Assembly (NCBI RefSeq): GCF_000473065.1
Contig: NZ_AXAZ01000027.1
Location: 1-64,000 of the forward strand
DNA: 64,000 nucleotides
Reading direction: 5' to 3'
DNA from: Bradyrhizobium sp. WSM1743
GTDB taxonomy: Bacteria; Pseudomonadota; Alphaproteobacteria; Rhizobiales; Xanthobacteraceae
Under the pieces are notes generated by a model. It was not told the DNA's origin and ran no database searches. It saw only the letters and a program-made list of their open reading frames with translations. The first letter of the stretch is position 1, and every line of letters begins with the position of its first letter. Shown here in pieces: positions 1-8,475 of the stretch. Made by a program: the position numbers and the translations under genes.

Positions 1-152
1 CGCTCCGGTTCCGGCAGACCGCCCAGCACGTGCTCCACGGCGGTCCAATCCACCAGATCGCTGATCCGCCTCAGCACCGGATTGCCTTTTCCACGCCGCG
101 ACGACGCCAGCGCGTCCGCAAAGCTCGGTTGCCCCACCTGCCGATATGCCAT
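1..152 (-). CDS. IS5-family transposase, N-terminal part (runs off the left edge)
   Basis: About 50 codons of a leftward gene are visible before the window ends. The protein begins MAYRQVGQPSFADAL and continues with a stretch rich in RRISDLVDW, an N-terminus I recognise from IS5-type DDE transposases of rhizobia. The start at 152 is preferred over an in-frame ATG at 158 because a GGAGGGG ribosome-binding sequence lies six bases upstream of it. The catalytic DDE residues lie outside the window, so activity cannot be judged. The element end should be near 170-196, where GAATC-GCA-GATTC and the palindrome ATTCGCGAAT occur. In related genomes I would expect hslV here, so the element may have inserted into or beside the hslV-hslU gene group. 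Confidence 0.7.
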   Translation of the reverse strand, partial: MAYRQVGQPSFADALASSRRGKGNPVLRRISDLVDWTAVEHVLGGLPEPE

Positions 153-204
153 TCCCATCCCCTCCAATCCGTCTAGGGAATCGCAGATTCGCGAATAATG
201 CAAA

Positions 205-227
205 GCTCTCGCAAGCGGGAGAGGGGG
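205..227. repeat. Short fragment of the CTCTCCCGC/GCGGGAGAG repeat family
   Basis: The stretch contains CTCTCGCAAGCGGGAGAGG and resembles the longer repeats at 25447-25625 and 36591-36722. It lies just upstream of the acetyltransferase gene and could serve as, or overlap, its ribosome-binding region. Confidence 0.4.
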
Positions 228-249
228 CGCAGCATTGTCTTGGTCTATG

Positions 250-735
250 ATGTGCCTTCCTTACACCTTCCGCCCCATGACCGTGGCCGACCTGCCGCTC
301 ATCCGGCGGTGGCTGGGAGAGGCCCATGTGAGGGAGTGGTGGGGCGATCCGGACGAGCAGTTTGCACTGGTCAGCGGCGATCTCGATGAGCCCGCGATGG
401 ACCAGTTGATCGTGTTGGCTGGCGACGAGCCCTTCGGCTATCTTCAGTGCTACTGCCTGACCGCCTGGAATACGGGTTTCGGGCTGCAACCGGAGGGCAC
501 GCGTGGGATCGATCTGTTCATCGGCGACGGCGACATGATCGCGCGCGGCCACGGCTCGGCGTTCATTCGCCAATTCGTTGATGAACGTTTTCGGCATGGT
601 CTGCCGCGCATGGTCACTGATCCAGACCCGCTGAACCTGCGCGCGCTGCGCGCTTACGAGAAGGCGGGATTCATCCGCGAGCGCATGGTCGAGACGCCGG
701 ACGGTCCGGCGCTGCTGATGGTGCGCGAACCGTGA
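250..735 (+). CDS. GNAT-family acetyltransferase (AAC(6')-like)
   Basis: This predicted cytoplasmic protein of about 160 residues transfers an acetyl group from acetyl-CoA to an amine. It opens with YTFRPMTVADLPLIRRWL, has a central IDLFIGDGDMIARGHGS segment matching the acetyl-CoA loop, and ends with a typical LRALRAYEKAGF motif. This layout fits the AAC(6')/acetyltransf_8 branch of GNAT enzymes, but the real substrate is unknown and resistance should not be assumed. In-frame starts exist at 235 (TTG, with the better-placed purine-rich sequence), 247 and 250; I chose the ATG that keeps the conserved N-terminus. Its stop overlaps the GTG start of the DUF2585 gene by four bases, indicating translational coupling. 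Confidence 0.8.
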   Translation: MCLPYTFRPMTVADLPLIRRWLGEAHVREWWGDPDEQFALVSGDLDEPAMDQLIVLAGDEPFGYLQCYCLTAWNTGFGLQPEGTRGIDLFIGDGDMIARGHGSAFIRQFVDERFRHGLPRMVTDPDPLNLRALRAYEKAGFIRERMVETPDGPALLMVREP

Positions 736-1349
736 CGCTGGTGCAGACGAGCGAGAGCAAGGTCGCATTTCCGCCGCTCGCCTGGGTCGGCCTCGCGCTG
801 TTGCTGCTGGCGCTGCAGGCCTCGATCCTGCTTGCGATGGGGCAGGTGCCGATCTGCACCTGTGGCACCATCAAGCTCTGGCATGGCGTGGTGAACAGCT
901 CGGAGAATTCGCAGCAGATCGCCGATTGGTACAGCTTTTCGCACGTGCTGCACGGCTTCCTGTTCTACGGCTTGACCTGGCTGCTGTTCGCACGGCTGCC
1001 GCTCCTGCCTTTGTCCTGGCCGGCCCGGCTGATCATCGCGATGATGATCGAAGGCGCCTGGGAGATCGTCGAGAACTCGCCCTTCATCATCGAGCGCTAC
1101 CGCGCCGGCACGATCTCGCTGGATTATTACGGCGACAGCATCGTCAATTCGGTCTCGGACAATATGGCCATGGTCCTGGGGTTCCTCGCCGCTCGCATGC
1201 TGCCTGTCACCGCGACCGTGCTGCTCGGGCTTGCCTTCGAGATCATGCTGGCGCTCCACATTCGCGACAATCTGACGCTCAATATCCTGATGCTGATCCA
1301 TCCGCTCGAGGCCGTGAAGATATGGCAATCCGGTCCGCCGATCATCTGA
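732..1349 (+). CDS. DUF2585 / UPF0314 integral membrane protein
   Basis: A 205-residue polytopic inner-membrane protein of unknown function. Hydrophobic segments lie near residues 18-37, 75-105, 140-160 and 160-180. Conserved-looking features are VPICTCGTIKLWHG and the IEGAWEIVENSPFIIERYR stretch, which is rich in charged residues for a membrane protein. It belongs to the UPF0314 family found mainly in Rhizobiales. The start is GTG, overlapping the acetyltransferase stop, and hslU follows after 49 bases, so the three genes are probably one transcript. No enzymatic motif is visible. Confidence 0.8.
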   Translation: MTLVQTSESKVAFPPLAWVGLALLLLALQASILLAMGQVPICTCGTIKLWHGVVNSSENSQQIADWYSFSHVLHGFLFYGLTWLLFARLPLLPLSWPARLIIAMMIEGAWEIVENSPFIIERYRAGTISLDYYGDSIVNSVSDNMAMVLGFLAARMLPVTATVLLGLAFEIMLALHIRDNLTLNILMLIHPLEAVKIWQSGPPII

Positions 1350-1398
1350 CCTAAAATGCGGCTTGTCCTTGGCCGCCTCCCGCCCTAGCTAATCAGAC

Positions 1399-2703
1399 AT
1401 GACAGACTTCTCCCCCCGCGAAATCGTTTCCGAACTCGACCGTTTCATCGTCGGCCAGGACGACGCCAAGCGCGCCGTCTCGATCGCGTTGCGCAACCGC
1501 TGGCGCCGGCAGCAGCTCGAAGGCTCCCTGCGCGAAGAGGTGCTGCCGAAGAACATTTTGATGATCGGCCCCACCGGCGTCGGCAAGACGGAAATCGCGC
1601 GACGTTTGGCCAAGCTTGCCAATGCGCCGTTCCTGAAGGTGGAAGCCACAAAGTTCACGGAAGTCGGCTATGTCGGCCGCGACGTCGAGCAGATCGTGCG
1701 CGATCTCGTCGAGGTCGCGATCGCGCAAGTGCGCGAGAGGAAGCGTAAGGACGTGCAGGCGCGCGCCCAGCTCGCTGCCGAGGAGCGCGTGCTCGACGCA
1801 CTGGTCGGCGCCAATTCCAGCTCGGCGACGCGGGAATCCTTCCGCAAGAAGCTGCGCGCCGGCGAGCTCAACGACAAGGAAATCGAGATCGAGACGCAGT
1901 CGTCCGGCGGCGGCATGCCGATGTTCGAGATCCCGGGCATGCCGGGCGCACAGATGGGCGCGATCTCGATCGGCGACATCTTCGGCAAGCTGGGCGGCCG
2001 CAGCAAGACGCGGCGGCTGACGGTCGAAGGCTCGCACGAGATCCTCGTCAACGAGGAATCCGACAAGCTGCTGGATACCGAGCAGCTAACGCTGGAAGCG
2101 ATCAGCGCGGCCGAGAACAACGGCATCGTGTTCCTCGACGAGATCGACAAGATCTGCGCCCGCGAGGGCCGCGTCGGCGGCGACGTTTCGCGCGAGGGCG
2201 TGCAGCGCGATCTCCTGCCGCTGATCGAGGGCACCACGGTCGCGACCAAGCATGGCGCGGTGAAGACCGACCACATCCTGTTCATCGCCTCCGGCGCCTT
2301 CCACGTCGCCAAGCCGTCCGACCTGTTGCCGGAATTGCAGGGCCGCCTGCCGATCCGCGTCGAGTTGCAGGCCCTGACCCGCGACGACATGCGCCGCATC
2401 CTGACCGAGCCCGAGGCCTCGCTGATCAAGCAATATGTCGCCCTGATGCAGACCGAGGGCGTGACGCTCGACATCACCGACAGCGCCATCGATGCGCTGG
2501 CCGACATTGCGGTGGCCGTCAATTCCACCGTCGAGAACATCGGCGCGCGGCGGCTGCAGACCGTGATGGAGCGCGTGCTGGACGAGATCTCCTTCACCGC
2601 CCCGGACCGCAACGGCGAGACCATCCGGCTCGACGCGGATTACGTGCAAAAGCATATCGGCGACCTCGCCAAGAACGCGGACCTGAGCCGGTTCATTTTG
2701 TAA
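1399..2703 (+). CDS. hslU: ATP-dependent protease ATPase subunit HslU
   Basis: HslU is the AAA+ unfoldase that feeds substrates into the HslV peptidase in the cytoplasm. Walker A (GPTGVGKT) is at residues 57-64, the GYVG pore loop near 91-94 and Walker B (VFLDEIDK) near 243-250. The intermediate I-domain lies between the two ATPase halves. The C-terminus ends in LSRFIL, the tail that docks into HslV. At 434 residues it is of normal length. The partner hslV is not in the window; it would be expected upstream, where the transposase now begins. The downstream 226 bases hold a long palindromic repeat that may end transcription. Confidence 0.97.
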   Translation: MTDFSPREIVSELDRFIVGQDDAKRAVSIALRNRWRRQQLEGSLREEVLPKNILMIGPTGVGKTEIARRLAKLANAPFLKVEATKFTEVGYVGRDVEQIVRDLVEVAIAQVRERKRKDVQARAQLAAEERVLDALVGANSSSATRESFRKKLRAGELNDKEIEIETQSSGGGMPMFEIPGMPGAQMGAISIGDIFGKLGGRSKTRRLTVEGSHEILVNEESDKLLDTEQLTLEAISAAENNGIVFLDEIDKICAREGRVGGDVSREGVQRDLLPLIEGTTVATKHGAVKTDHILFIASGAFHVAKPSDLLPELQGRLPIRVELQALTRDDMRRILTEPEASLIKQYVALMQTEGVTLDITDSAIDALADIAVAVNSTVENIGARRLQTVMERVLDEISFTAPDRNGETIRLDADYVQKHIGDLAKNADLSRFIL

Positions 2704-2732
2704 TTTTGGGCTGCCGCGCTATTGATGCCGCC

Positions 2733-2897
2733 GTCGTCCCCGCGAACGCGGGGACCCATAACCACCGGCGGCTCTTGTTGAAGCAGATGGCGACTCCGAT
2801 CCCGGCTCAGACGACTTCCTGTGGTTATGGGTCCCGGATCTGCGCTCGCTCTGGACAACGCTGCGCGTTGCCAGGAGCTCGCTTGTCCGGGACGACG
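2733..2897. repeat. Long intergenic palindromic repeat, GTCGTCCC...GGGACGAC family, copy 1
   Basis: The element starts GTCGTCCCCGCG and ends CCGGGACGAC, with internal arms CCCATAACCAC and GTGGTTATGGGTCCC that can pair. Related copies sit at 44790-44955 and 54869-54990. The element can fold into a long structured RNA on either strand. It separates hslU from the next gene. Confidence 0.75.
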
Positions 2898-2929
2898 GCG
2901 GAGATAGATCGCGCCATCTCGGGTGCGGC

Positions 2930-4054
2930 GTGATCGCTCGGATCGGGAAAAACCCCTGGCGGCTTCTGCTCGCGATCAACGCCGCGATCATCGTCGGCGT
3001 CTTGATCCACAAGATCCGGCTGCCGCCTTACGTCCCCTACATCCACCTGCTCGTCGATTACCATTTCGGCTTCATCAAGCGCGCGCTGATCGGGGCAATC
3101 GTCGCGCTGTTCACGGCGAAGGTGCCGGTATGGTTGGTGTTCGCACTCGGCGGCGTGACCTGGCTGGTGACGCTGGGGTTGTACGCAAAACTTTTCCAGA
3201 AGACGTTCGGCTTCACCGCAGGAACGCTGCCGCTGTTCGTCTTCACCGCGGGCTCGCCGTTCTTCCTGAAGAATTTCATGCACACGCTCGGCCATTTCGA
3301 CATCTATGGCTGCGCGCTCGCGATCGTCCTGCTGCTGATGCCGGCGCGCTCCTTGCTGTTCGTGGCCACGGCCGCGCTGTTCTCGATCATTCTCGTGCTG
3401 ATCCATCACATTCATCTCTTGATGTATGTGCCGACGATCATCACCATCGTCGTGATCAGGCACTACCTGACCTACGGCAGCAGCCGCAGCAACATCGCTT
3501 TCGGCGCCGTTGCCTTGCTTATCGTCTCCGCGCTGTTCTTTGCGGCGCAATTCCTGGGAACGATGCCGATTCTTGAAGCGGATTTCGTCGCGCACCTGAA
3601 GACCCGGATGGCCGATCCGTCGCGGACTGACCTCTTGCAATTCGCCTATATCTGGTACCAGCCGCTGGCGAAGGAGGTTGCCGACACCTGGGGCCGCCTG
3701 CCGCACAACATCCTCGGCGTGCCCGTGTTCGCACTCTTGATCTGGCTGCATACGCCGCTGTGGCGCTTCTTTGCGAGCTTGATCGGCGCGCTCGCGAGTG
3801 AGCTGCACCGCCGCCTCGTGGTCGCGGCGCTGACCGGCATCAGCCTCGCTTATCTCGTGATGTTCGCGATGGTGTTCGACTATTCGCGCTGGATCTCGAA
3901 CTGGGCAGTCTGCATGTTCCTGATCCTGCATGCGGTGAAGATGCTGCCGGCGAAGCGGGAAACGTTGCCGATTCCGTCCGAGGATCGCACGACGAATATC
4001 TTCGGCCTGATCCTCACGCTGATCCCGCGCGTCGGAATCATCCGGCCGTTCTAA
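2930..4054 (+). CDS. Polytopic membrane protein of unknown function
   Basis: A 374-residue protein with roughly eight to ten hydrophobic helices and short charged loops. Notable pieces are an early LLVDYHFGFIKRALIG segment, a cluster of histidines in LVLIHHIHLLMYVP, and VFDYSRWISNWAVC near the C-terminus. Tyr-His and Asp-Tyr-Ser-Arg-Trp segments in such proteins resemble membrane glycosyltransferases or polysaccharide polymerases, but I cannot assign a family. The start is GTG at 2930, directly after the palindromic repeat, with no obvious Shine-Dalgarno sequence. The stop codon overlaps that of the convergent smr-like gene. Confidence 0.7.
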   Translation: MIARIGKNPWRLLLAINAAIIVGVLIHKIRLPPYVPYIHLLVDYHFGFIKRALIGAIVALFTAKVPVWLVFALGGVTWLVTLGLYAKLFQKTFGFTAGTLPLFVFTAGSPFFLKNFMHTLGHFDIYGCALAIVLLLMPARSLLFVATAALFSIILVLIHHIHLLMYVPTIITIVVIRHYLTYGSSRSNIAFGAVALLIVSALFFAAQFLGTMPILEADFVAHLKTRMADPSRTDLLQFAYIWYQPLAKEVADTWGRLPHNILGVPVFALLIWLHTPLWRFFASLIGALASELHRRLVVAALTGISLAYLVMFAMVFDYSRWISNWAVCMFLILHAVKMLPAKRETLPIPSEDRTTNIFGLILTLIPRVGIIRPF

Positions 4055-4641
4055 AGCCTCGCCCGCCTGATCCGCACATACAGCGCGCCCTCGCCGCCGT
4101 GGCCGATATGCGCGGTCTCGAAGCCGACGACGAAGGCGCGGAATTCGGGCAGGCTCAGCCATTCCGGCACCTGGCGGCGGAGCACGCCGCTCTCGCCGCC
4201 GCTGCGGCCCTTGCCGGTGATGACGAGCACGAAGGTCAGGCCGTCCTGATGGGCGCGGTGCAGGAATCCGGCCAGCGCGCGATGGGCGCGCGTCTGGGTC
4301 ATGCCGTGCAGATCGAGCCGCGCCTCGATCTCGCTGCGGCCGCGCGAGAGCTTCGTCCGCTCGCGCTTGCCGAGCGGCGCCAGGGGCGGCACGGACGGTT
4401 TTGTGACACGCGGCGCCGGCGCGGCGGCGACGGGCCGCGGCGATGACGCGGAGCGGATGGCAGGCGCAGCGGGTGTCGACTCAGCGCGCGGCGCGGCATG
4501 CGCCTTCGCTAGGCGATGCTTCCGCAGCGGCTTGACCTGTCTTGAGACAGTATCCCACAGCTCGCGCTCCTCCTCGCTCAGCGCGCGGCGGCGCGGCGAG
4601 GGGCGAGGCTCCAGCACGGGCGGACGGGACGATCGTTTCAT
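4051..4641 (-). CDS. Smr/MutS2 domain protein
   Basis: A 196-residue protein. The first half is a basic, proline- and alanine-rich, probably disordered region starting MKRSSRPPVLEPRPSPRRRA and containing EERELWDTVSRQVKP. The second half is an Smr domain with the signature LDLHGMT near residue 112 and the nucleic-acid-binding ITGKGRSGG loop. Smr domains nick or cleave DNA or RNA; some act in ribosome rescue, but the substrate here is unknown. The ATG overlaps the mltA stop by four bases, so it is translationally coupled at the end of a Tim44-mltA-smr operon. Confidence 0.85.
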   Translation of the reverse strand: MKRSSRPPVLEPRPSPRRRALSEEERELWDTVSRQVKPLRKHRLAKAHAAPRAESTPAAPAIRSASSPRPVAAAPAPRVTKPSVPPLAPLGKRERTKLSRGRSEIEARLDLHGMTQTRAHRALAGFLHRAHQDGLTFVLVITGKGRSGGESGVLRRQVPEWLSLPEFRAFVVGFETAHIGHGGEGALYVRIRRARL

Positions 4642-6167
4642 TGCTGACGATGAGGACGATTCTTCACCGGTCGACGCGGCTCAGAGGCGGGCTCGATCGC
4701 GGGACGCGGCACCGGTAGCGGAACGGGGCCGGCGATAGCAACCGTTTCGTTCTTGCCTTGCGCCGCGGCGGCAGCAGGCGTGCCCGTCTTTGCCGGGTCG
4801 GTTTGCGGAAACAGCTTTGCGATCTTCTCCGAGGGCCTGGGGTCCGGTATCGGCAGCTTCGCGGCGCGCGGGGCGGGATCGAGGCTCTTCGGCACCAGCA
4901 TCACGAAATGCATGGGGTGGCGCAGCCGCCCGGAGATACGGCCTGCTTCCTGGCCAGCGCCGAAAAACAGATCGGCGCGCGCAGGCCCAATAATGGCCGA
5001 ACCGGTGTCCTGCGCGATCATCAGCCGGTGGAACGGCGTTTTGGCGCGTTCGGACTCGATCGGCAGCTCGCCCTCGATGAAGAACGGTGTGCCGTAGACA
5101 TGCAGCGATTTGTCGACCGCGATCGAGCGTCCCGCCGTCAGCGGAATGCCCTGCGCGCCCACCGCCTCGTCCTTGTCGGAGAGGTTGACCTCGCGGAAGA
5201 AGATGTAGGCGCGGTTCTGGCGGCGCAGCTCCTTGGCGCCGTCGGGGTTTTGCGCCATCCACTCCCTGATCTTCTGCATCGACATCTCCTCTTTCGGGAT
5301 GATGCCGCGCTCGATCAGGATGCGACCGACCGCCGTGTAGGGATAGCCGTTATAGGCGTCGTAATTGAGCCGAACCGAGCTGCCGTCCTCGAACTTGATC
5401 CGCGCCGAGCCCTGGATCTGGGCGAACAAGAGATCGGTCGGGTCCTTCAGCCACGCAATCTCCAGCCCGCGGCCGGCGATCTTGCCGTCCTCGATCTCGC
5501 CGCGGTCGTAATAGGGCACGAGCTTGCGGCGGCCGATCTTGCGATAGACCGGGCCTTTGTTGGGCAGGCTGACCGAATCCTGCTTGTAGCCGCGCACGAA
5601 CAGGTTCGAGGGACGGCGATAGACCGGCACGTTGTAGACGTCGGTCTGCGTGCGCGATCCCTCCAGCACCGGCTCGTAATAGCCGGTGACGAAACCATCG
5701 GGCTCCCCTAGGCGCGAGATCCGCAGCGGCGCGAAATTCTCCTCGAAGAAGGTCTTCGCCTTGGCATCGTCGGTGAGATCGAGCGTTTTGGCAGCCCGGC
5801 AAGGCTCGCTCAGCGAGGCGCCCAAAGCCTTGACTTCGGCCGCGCCGTTCTGCGCATTGATCGATCGGCAGCTGGCGCGGAAGGTCTTGTAGGCGGCGAG
5901 ATGATCGTCGTAGCCCCAACCCTTCACGTCCGCCCAGGCCAGCGGCAGATATTGCGCGCCGGGAATTTCGAACGGCAGGGAGAGCTGCGGATAGGGCAAG
6001 GCCCGCGGCGGAGCGGCAGGCACTTGCGGCAGATGATGGTGATGGTTGCGATGGTGGCGCCGCGCCGCCTCGGCGCCGAGCGAAAACGACGACAGCACGA
6101 CGGCACCTGCGCAAAGCGCCGTCGCGCCGGTCTTCAGGAAAGTCTTAATTCGCGCTTCCGGTGCCAA
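4638..6167 (-). CDS. mltA: Membrane-bound lytic murein transglycosylase A (MltA)
   Basis: MltA cleaves the MurNAc-GlcNAc bond of peptidoglycan, leaving 1,6-anhydro ends, in the periplasm. A signal sequence (about residues 1-34, ending SLGAEA) is followed by a His-rich RRHHRNHHHH stretch. The MltA domain follows (FVTGYYEPVLEGSRT near 170-185), then the 3D domain with its aspartates (AQDTGSAIIGPARADLFFG near 390-408). I see no lipobox cysteine, unlike E. coli MltA, so it is probably soluble or anchored by an uncleaved signal. The tail is proline-rich. Its start overlaps the end of the Tim44-like gene by 23 bases and its stop overlaps smr by four. Confidence 0.93.
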   Translation of the reverse strand: MAPEARIKTFLKTGATALCAGAVVLSSFSLGAEAARRHHRNHHHHLPQVPAAPPRALPYPQLSLPFEIPGAQYLPLAWADVKGWGYDDHLAAYKTFRASCRSINAQNGAAEVKALGASLSEPCRAAKTLDLTDDAKAKTFFEENFAPLRISRLGEPDGFVTGYYEPVLEGSRTQTDVYNVPVYRRPSNLFVRGYKQDSVSLPNKGPVYRKIGRRKLVPYYDRGEIEDGKIAGRGLEIAWLKDPTDLLFAQIQGSARIKFEDGSSVRLNYDAYNGYPYTAVGRILIERGIIPKEEMSMQKIREWMAQNPDGAKELRRQNRAYIFFREVNLSDKDEAVGAQGIPLTAGRSIAVDKSLHVYGTPFFIEGELPIESERAKTPFHRLMIAQDTGSAIIGPARADLFFGAGQEAGRISGRLRHPMHFVMLVPKSLDPAPRAAKLPIPDPRPSEKIAKLFPQTDPAKTGTPAAAAAQGKNETVAIAGPVPLPVPRPAIEPASEPRRPVKNRPHRQQ

Positions 6168-6852
6168 CCAGCTTCCAGTTCGGATCGCGAGAGGAGGTGT
6201 CGCGGGCGAAAGTCCAGATGTCGGTGATGTCGGCGACCGTGTCGGCGCTGCCGTCGACGATGTTGCCGGCCTTGTCGCGGGTGGCCGAGATCATCTGCGA
6301 AACGAATCGCACGGTGAGCTGGGCGGTGCGATCGCGCAGCTCGGCGCCGACGAGCTCGGCCTTGTCGATCGAGACGAAGCGCGTCTCGGTCTTCTGCTCG
6401 TTCTTCTCGCGCCCCTTGATCGCGGCGTCGAAGCTCTCATAGACCTCCGACGACAACAGGTCGCGCAGCGCGCGGCGGTCGCCATTGGCGAAGGCCAGCA
6501 CGATCATCTCGTAGGCGCCGCGGGCGCCCGAGAGGAAATGGCGCGGGTCGAAGCTGGAATCCTTCTCGACGATGGCATCGAGGCCCTGCGCCAGCGCAGT
6601 GCCCGGCTCGGCCAGCTCCTTCCAGCGATCGGAGGGCGGGGTGGGCTCCGCCGTCGGCGCCAGCGGGGCCTGGTCGATTACCTTGCCCGGCATGGTCACG
6701 ACGTTGTTGTCCTGGGCACCCCCCAGCGCATTGCGGGCGGCGGTGCGATCGAACGGCGGCCGCTCGTTGCCCGTGCGCTGCCCCAGCACGCTACGCAGTC
6801 TCAAGAAGATGAAGACGGCCAGCGCCAGGAATATGATGGTGTAGATGTCCAC
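6145..6852 (-). CDS. Tim44-like domain protein (TimA type)
   Basis: A 235-residue protein with one N-terminal membrane helix (IYTIIFLALAVFIFLRL, residues 3-19), a linker rich in Pro and Ala, and a C-terminal Tim44/NTF2-like domain (from about residue 95, HFLSGARGAYEMIVLAFANGDRRAL). The family is related to the mitochondrial import motor subunit Tim44; in alphaproteobacteria it is a membrane-associated protein of uncertain role. It heads the operon with mltA and smr and diverges from secB, an arrangement seen in many alphaproteobacteria. Confidence 0.88.
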   Translation of the reverse strand: MDIYTIIFLALAVFIFLRLRSVLGQRTGNERPPFDRTAARNALGGAQDNNVVTMPGKVIDQAPLAPTAEPTPPSDRWKELAEPGTALAQGLDAIVEKDSSFDPRHFLSGARGAYEMIVLAFANGDRRALRDLLSSEVYESFDAAIKGREKNEQKTETRFVSIDKAELVGAELRDRTAQLTVRFVSQMISATRDKAGNIVDGSADTVADITDIWTFARDTSSRDPNWKLVGTGSAN

Positions 6853-7248
6853 GTCGTATTCGCTTTCTGGTCTTTTCAGGGGTCGTTGCCGGGAAAATCA
6901 ATCCGGCCAGTAGACCGTTCCTCGCAGAAACGGCAAGTCTACATCACCATTTTGGATCCACATCAGGTCCTCGGGATGTAGGCACGAAATCTTGCCCGGC
7001 CAATGGCGCCTTTTGGCACAGCGCCGAGTGTAGCGCGTTTTATGCTTAAGGGGAAACCCGATCCTGCCCGGAAATCGCGCATCTTCAATCGTTTAGGGCG
7101 CAGTTTCGCGGAAAAGGCAGGATGAATGTCAAAGCTGCGGGCGCGGCCCGAATCCCGATCCGGGACCGTTCGTCCTTGTGGAACGAGGCGGCCCTATGTT
7201 AGCCAACCGCCGCGAAATTCAGCCCCAATCGGGTAAGGAGAGACTTTC
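6853..7248. other. Divergent intergenic region between the Tim44-like gene and secB
   Basis: This 396-base stretch has no convincing gene. In several alphaproteobacteria fxsA sits near here, but no FxsA-like frame is visible. It should carry promoters for both directions. A strong AAGGAGAG ribosome-binding site precedes secB by about seven bases. CTTGTG at 7175 and CCTATGT at 7193 resemble heat-shock promoter elements, but the 12-base spacer is too short for a confident call. Confidence 0.5.
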
Positions 7249-7734
7249 ATGACCAACGGTAACGGCACCCCTCCCGAGGCGGCCCAGGCTCCCCAGCTCA
7301 ACGTGCTGGCGCAATATACCAAGGACCTCTCGTTCGAAAATCCCAACGCGCCGAGCTCGCTCCAGCAGCAGGGCCAGCCGCCGCAGATCAACATCCAGAT
7401 CAATGTCAGCGCCAACAACCTCAGCGAACAGGAGTTCGAGGTGACGTTGACGGTCGAGGGCAAGGCCGAGGCCGCTAGCAAGGTGATGTTCTCGTTCGAG
7501 CTCGCCTATGCCGGCGTGTTCCGGATCGTCAACGTGCCCAAGGAGAACCTGCACCCGCTGGTCATGATCGAGTGCCCGCGTCTCTTGTTCCCGTTCGCGC
7601 GCGAGATCATCGCGACCGCGGTGCGCGACGGCGGGTTCCCGCCCCTGATGCTGGATCCGGTCGACTTCGTCGGTCTCTATCGCCAGAACATGGAGCGGCA
7701 AATGGCCGCTCAGGGTCAAGCCGGTCAGGCCTGA
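7249..7734 (+). CDS. secB: Protein-export chaperone SecB
   Basis: SecB is a tetrameric cytoplasmic chaperone that keeps precursors unfolded and passes them to SecA. At 161 residues the size is typical. Recognisable segments are INVSANNLSEQEFEVTLTVE in the beta-sheet core, FELAYAGVFRI, and the CPRLLFPFAREII helix. The acidic, glutamine-rich N-terminus is common in alphaproteobacterial SecB. The ATG follows AAGGAGAGACTTTC. Its last ten bases overlap the end of the convergent dnaQ gene. Confidence 0.96.
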   Translation: MTNGNGTPPEAAQAPQLNVLAQYTKDLSFENPNAPSSLQQQGQPPQINIQINVSANNLSEQEFEVTLTVEGKAEAASKVMFSFELAYAGVFRIVNVPKENLHPLVMIECPRLLFPFAREIIATAVRDGGFPPLMLDPVDFVGLYRQNMERQMAAQGQAGQA

Positions 7735-8447
7735 GCGACCGCCACGGCGGCTGGAGCGGGCAGGTACTCGTTCCAGATCGCCTTGTCGCCCATCGTTGCA
7801 ATGAAGGCCCGATGGGCCTCGCGCTCGGCCTCCGAAATCCGCGGTGCGAGCGGCACCAGGCGCTGCCGCCGCGGCGCATCGCCGGTCGCACTGACGCGAA
7901 TCTCCTGGGTGTCCGAAGCCAGCAGCAGCTGCGACTGCCGCGCCCCGACCAGATCGACATAGACCTCAGCCAGCAGCTCGGCGTCCAGCAGCGCGCCGTG
8001 CTTGGTACGGTGTGAATTGTCGATGGCGTAGCGCGAGCAGAGATCGTCGAGCCGGTTGGACACGCCGGGATGCTTCCGACGCGCCAGCAGCAGGGTATCC
8101 ACCAGCCGCTCGCGCGGGATCGCGGCGCGCTTGACGCGGTCGAGCTCGGCATTGATGAAGCCGATGTCGAACGAGGCGTTGTGGATCACCAGCGGGGCGT
8201 CGCCGATGAATTCAAGAAACTCTTCGGCGATCTCGTGGAACAATGGCTTGGTCGCCAGGAATTCGGACGATAGTCCGTGCACCGCGAAGGCTTCCGCCGG
8301 CATGTCGCGTTCAGGGTTGATGTAGACGTGAAAGCTTTGCCCCGTCGGCATGCGGTTGAAGATCTCGACGCAGCCGATTTCAACCAGGCGGTCGCCGCGG
8401 AGCGGATCGAGGCCGGTGGTTTCGGTGTCGAGGACGATTTCGCGCAT
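7725..8447 (-). CDS. dnaQ: DNA polymerase III epsilon subunit (3'-5' proofreading exonuclease)
   Basis: This is the proofreading exonuclease of the replicative polymerase. All three exonuclease motifs are visible: Exo I DTETTG at residues 7-12, Exo II HNASFDIGF near 99, and Exo III HGALLDA near 154, giving the catalytic Asp/Glu/Asp/His/Asp set of a DEDDh nuclease. The C-terminal tail (IWNEYLPAPA) is the expected polymerase-binding extension. At 240 residues it is complete. The start at MREIVLDTET was chosen because the longer upstream frame overlaps coaE and lacks family similarity. It forms a leftward operon with coaE, maf and ppsR. Confidence 0.96.
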   Translation of the reverse strand: MREIVLDTETTGLDPLRGDRLVEIGCVEIFNRMPTGQSFHVYINPERDMPAEAFAVHGLSSEFLATKPLFHEIAEEFLEFIGDAPLVIHNASFDIGFINAELDRVKRAAIPRERLVDTLLLARRKHPGVSNRLDDLCSRYAIDNSHRTKHGALLDAELLAEVYVDLVGARQSQLLLASDTQEIRVSATGDAPRRQRLVPLAPRISEAEREAHRAFIATMGDKAIWNEYLPAPAAVAVAQA

Positions 8448-8475
8448 GTCTTTAAGAACCGTGTGAGACGGCGAA

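Noticed and set aside
7175..7199. CTTGTG and CCTATGT before secB, like a heat-shock sigma-32 promoter
   Set aside because: The spacer is 12 bases where 17-18 would be expected.
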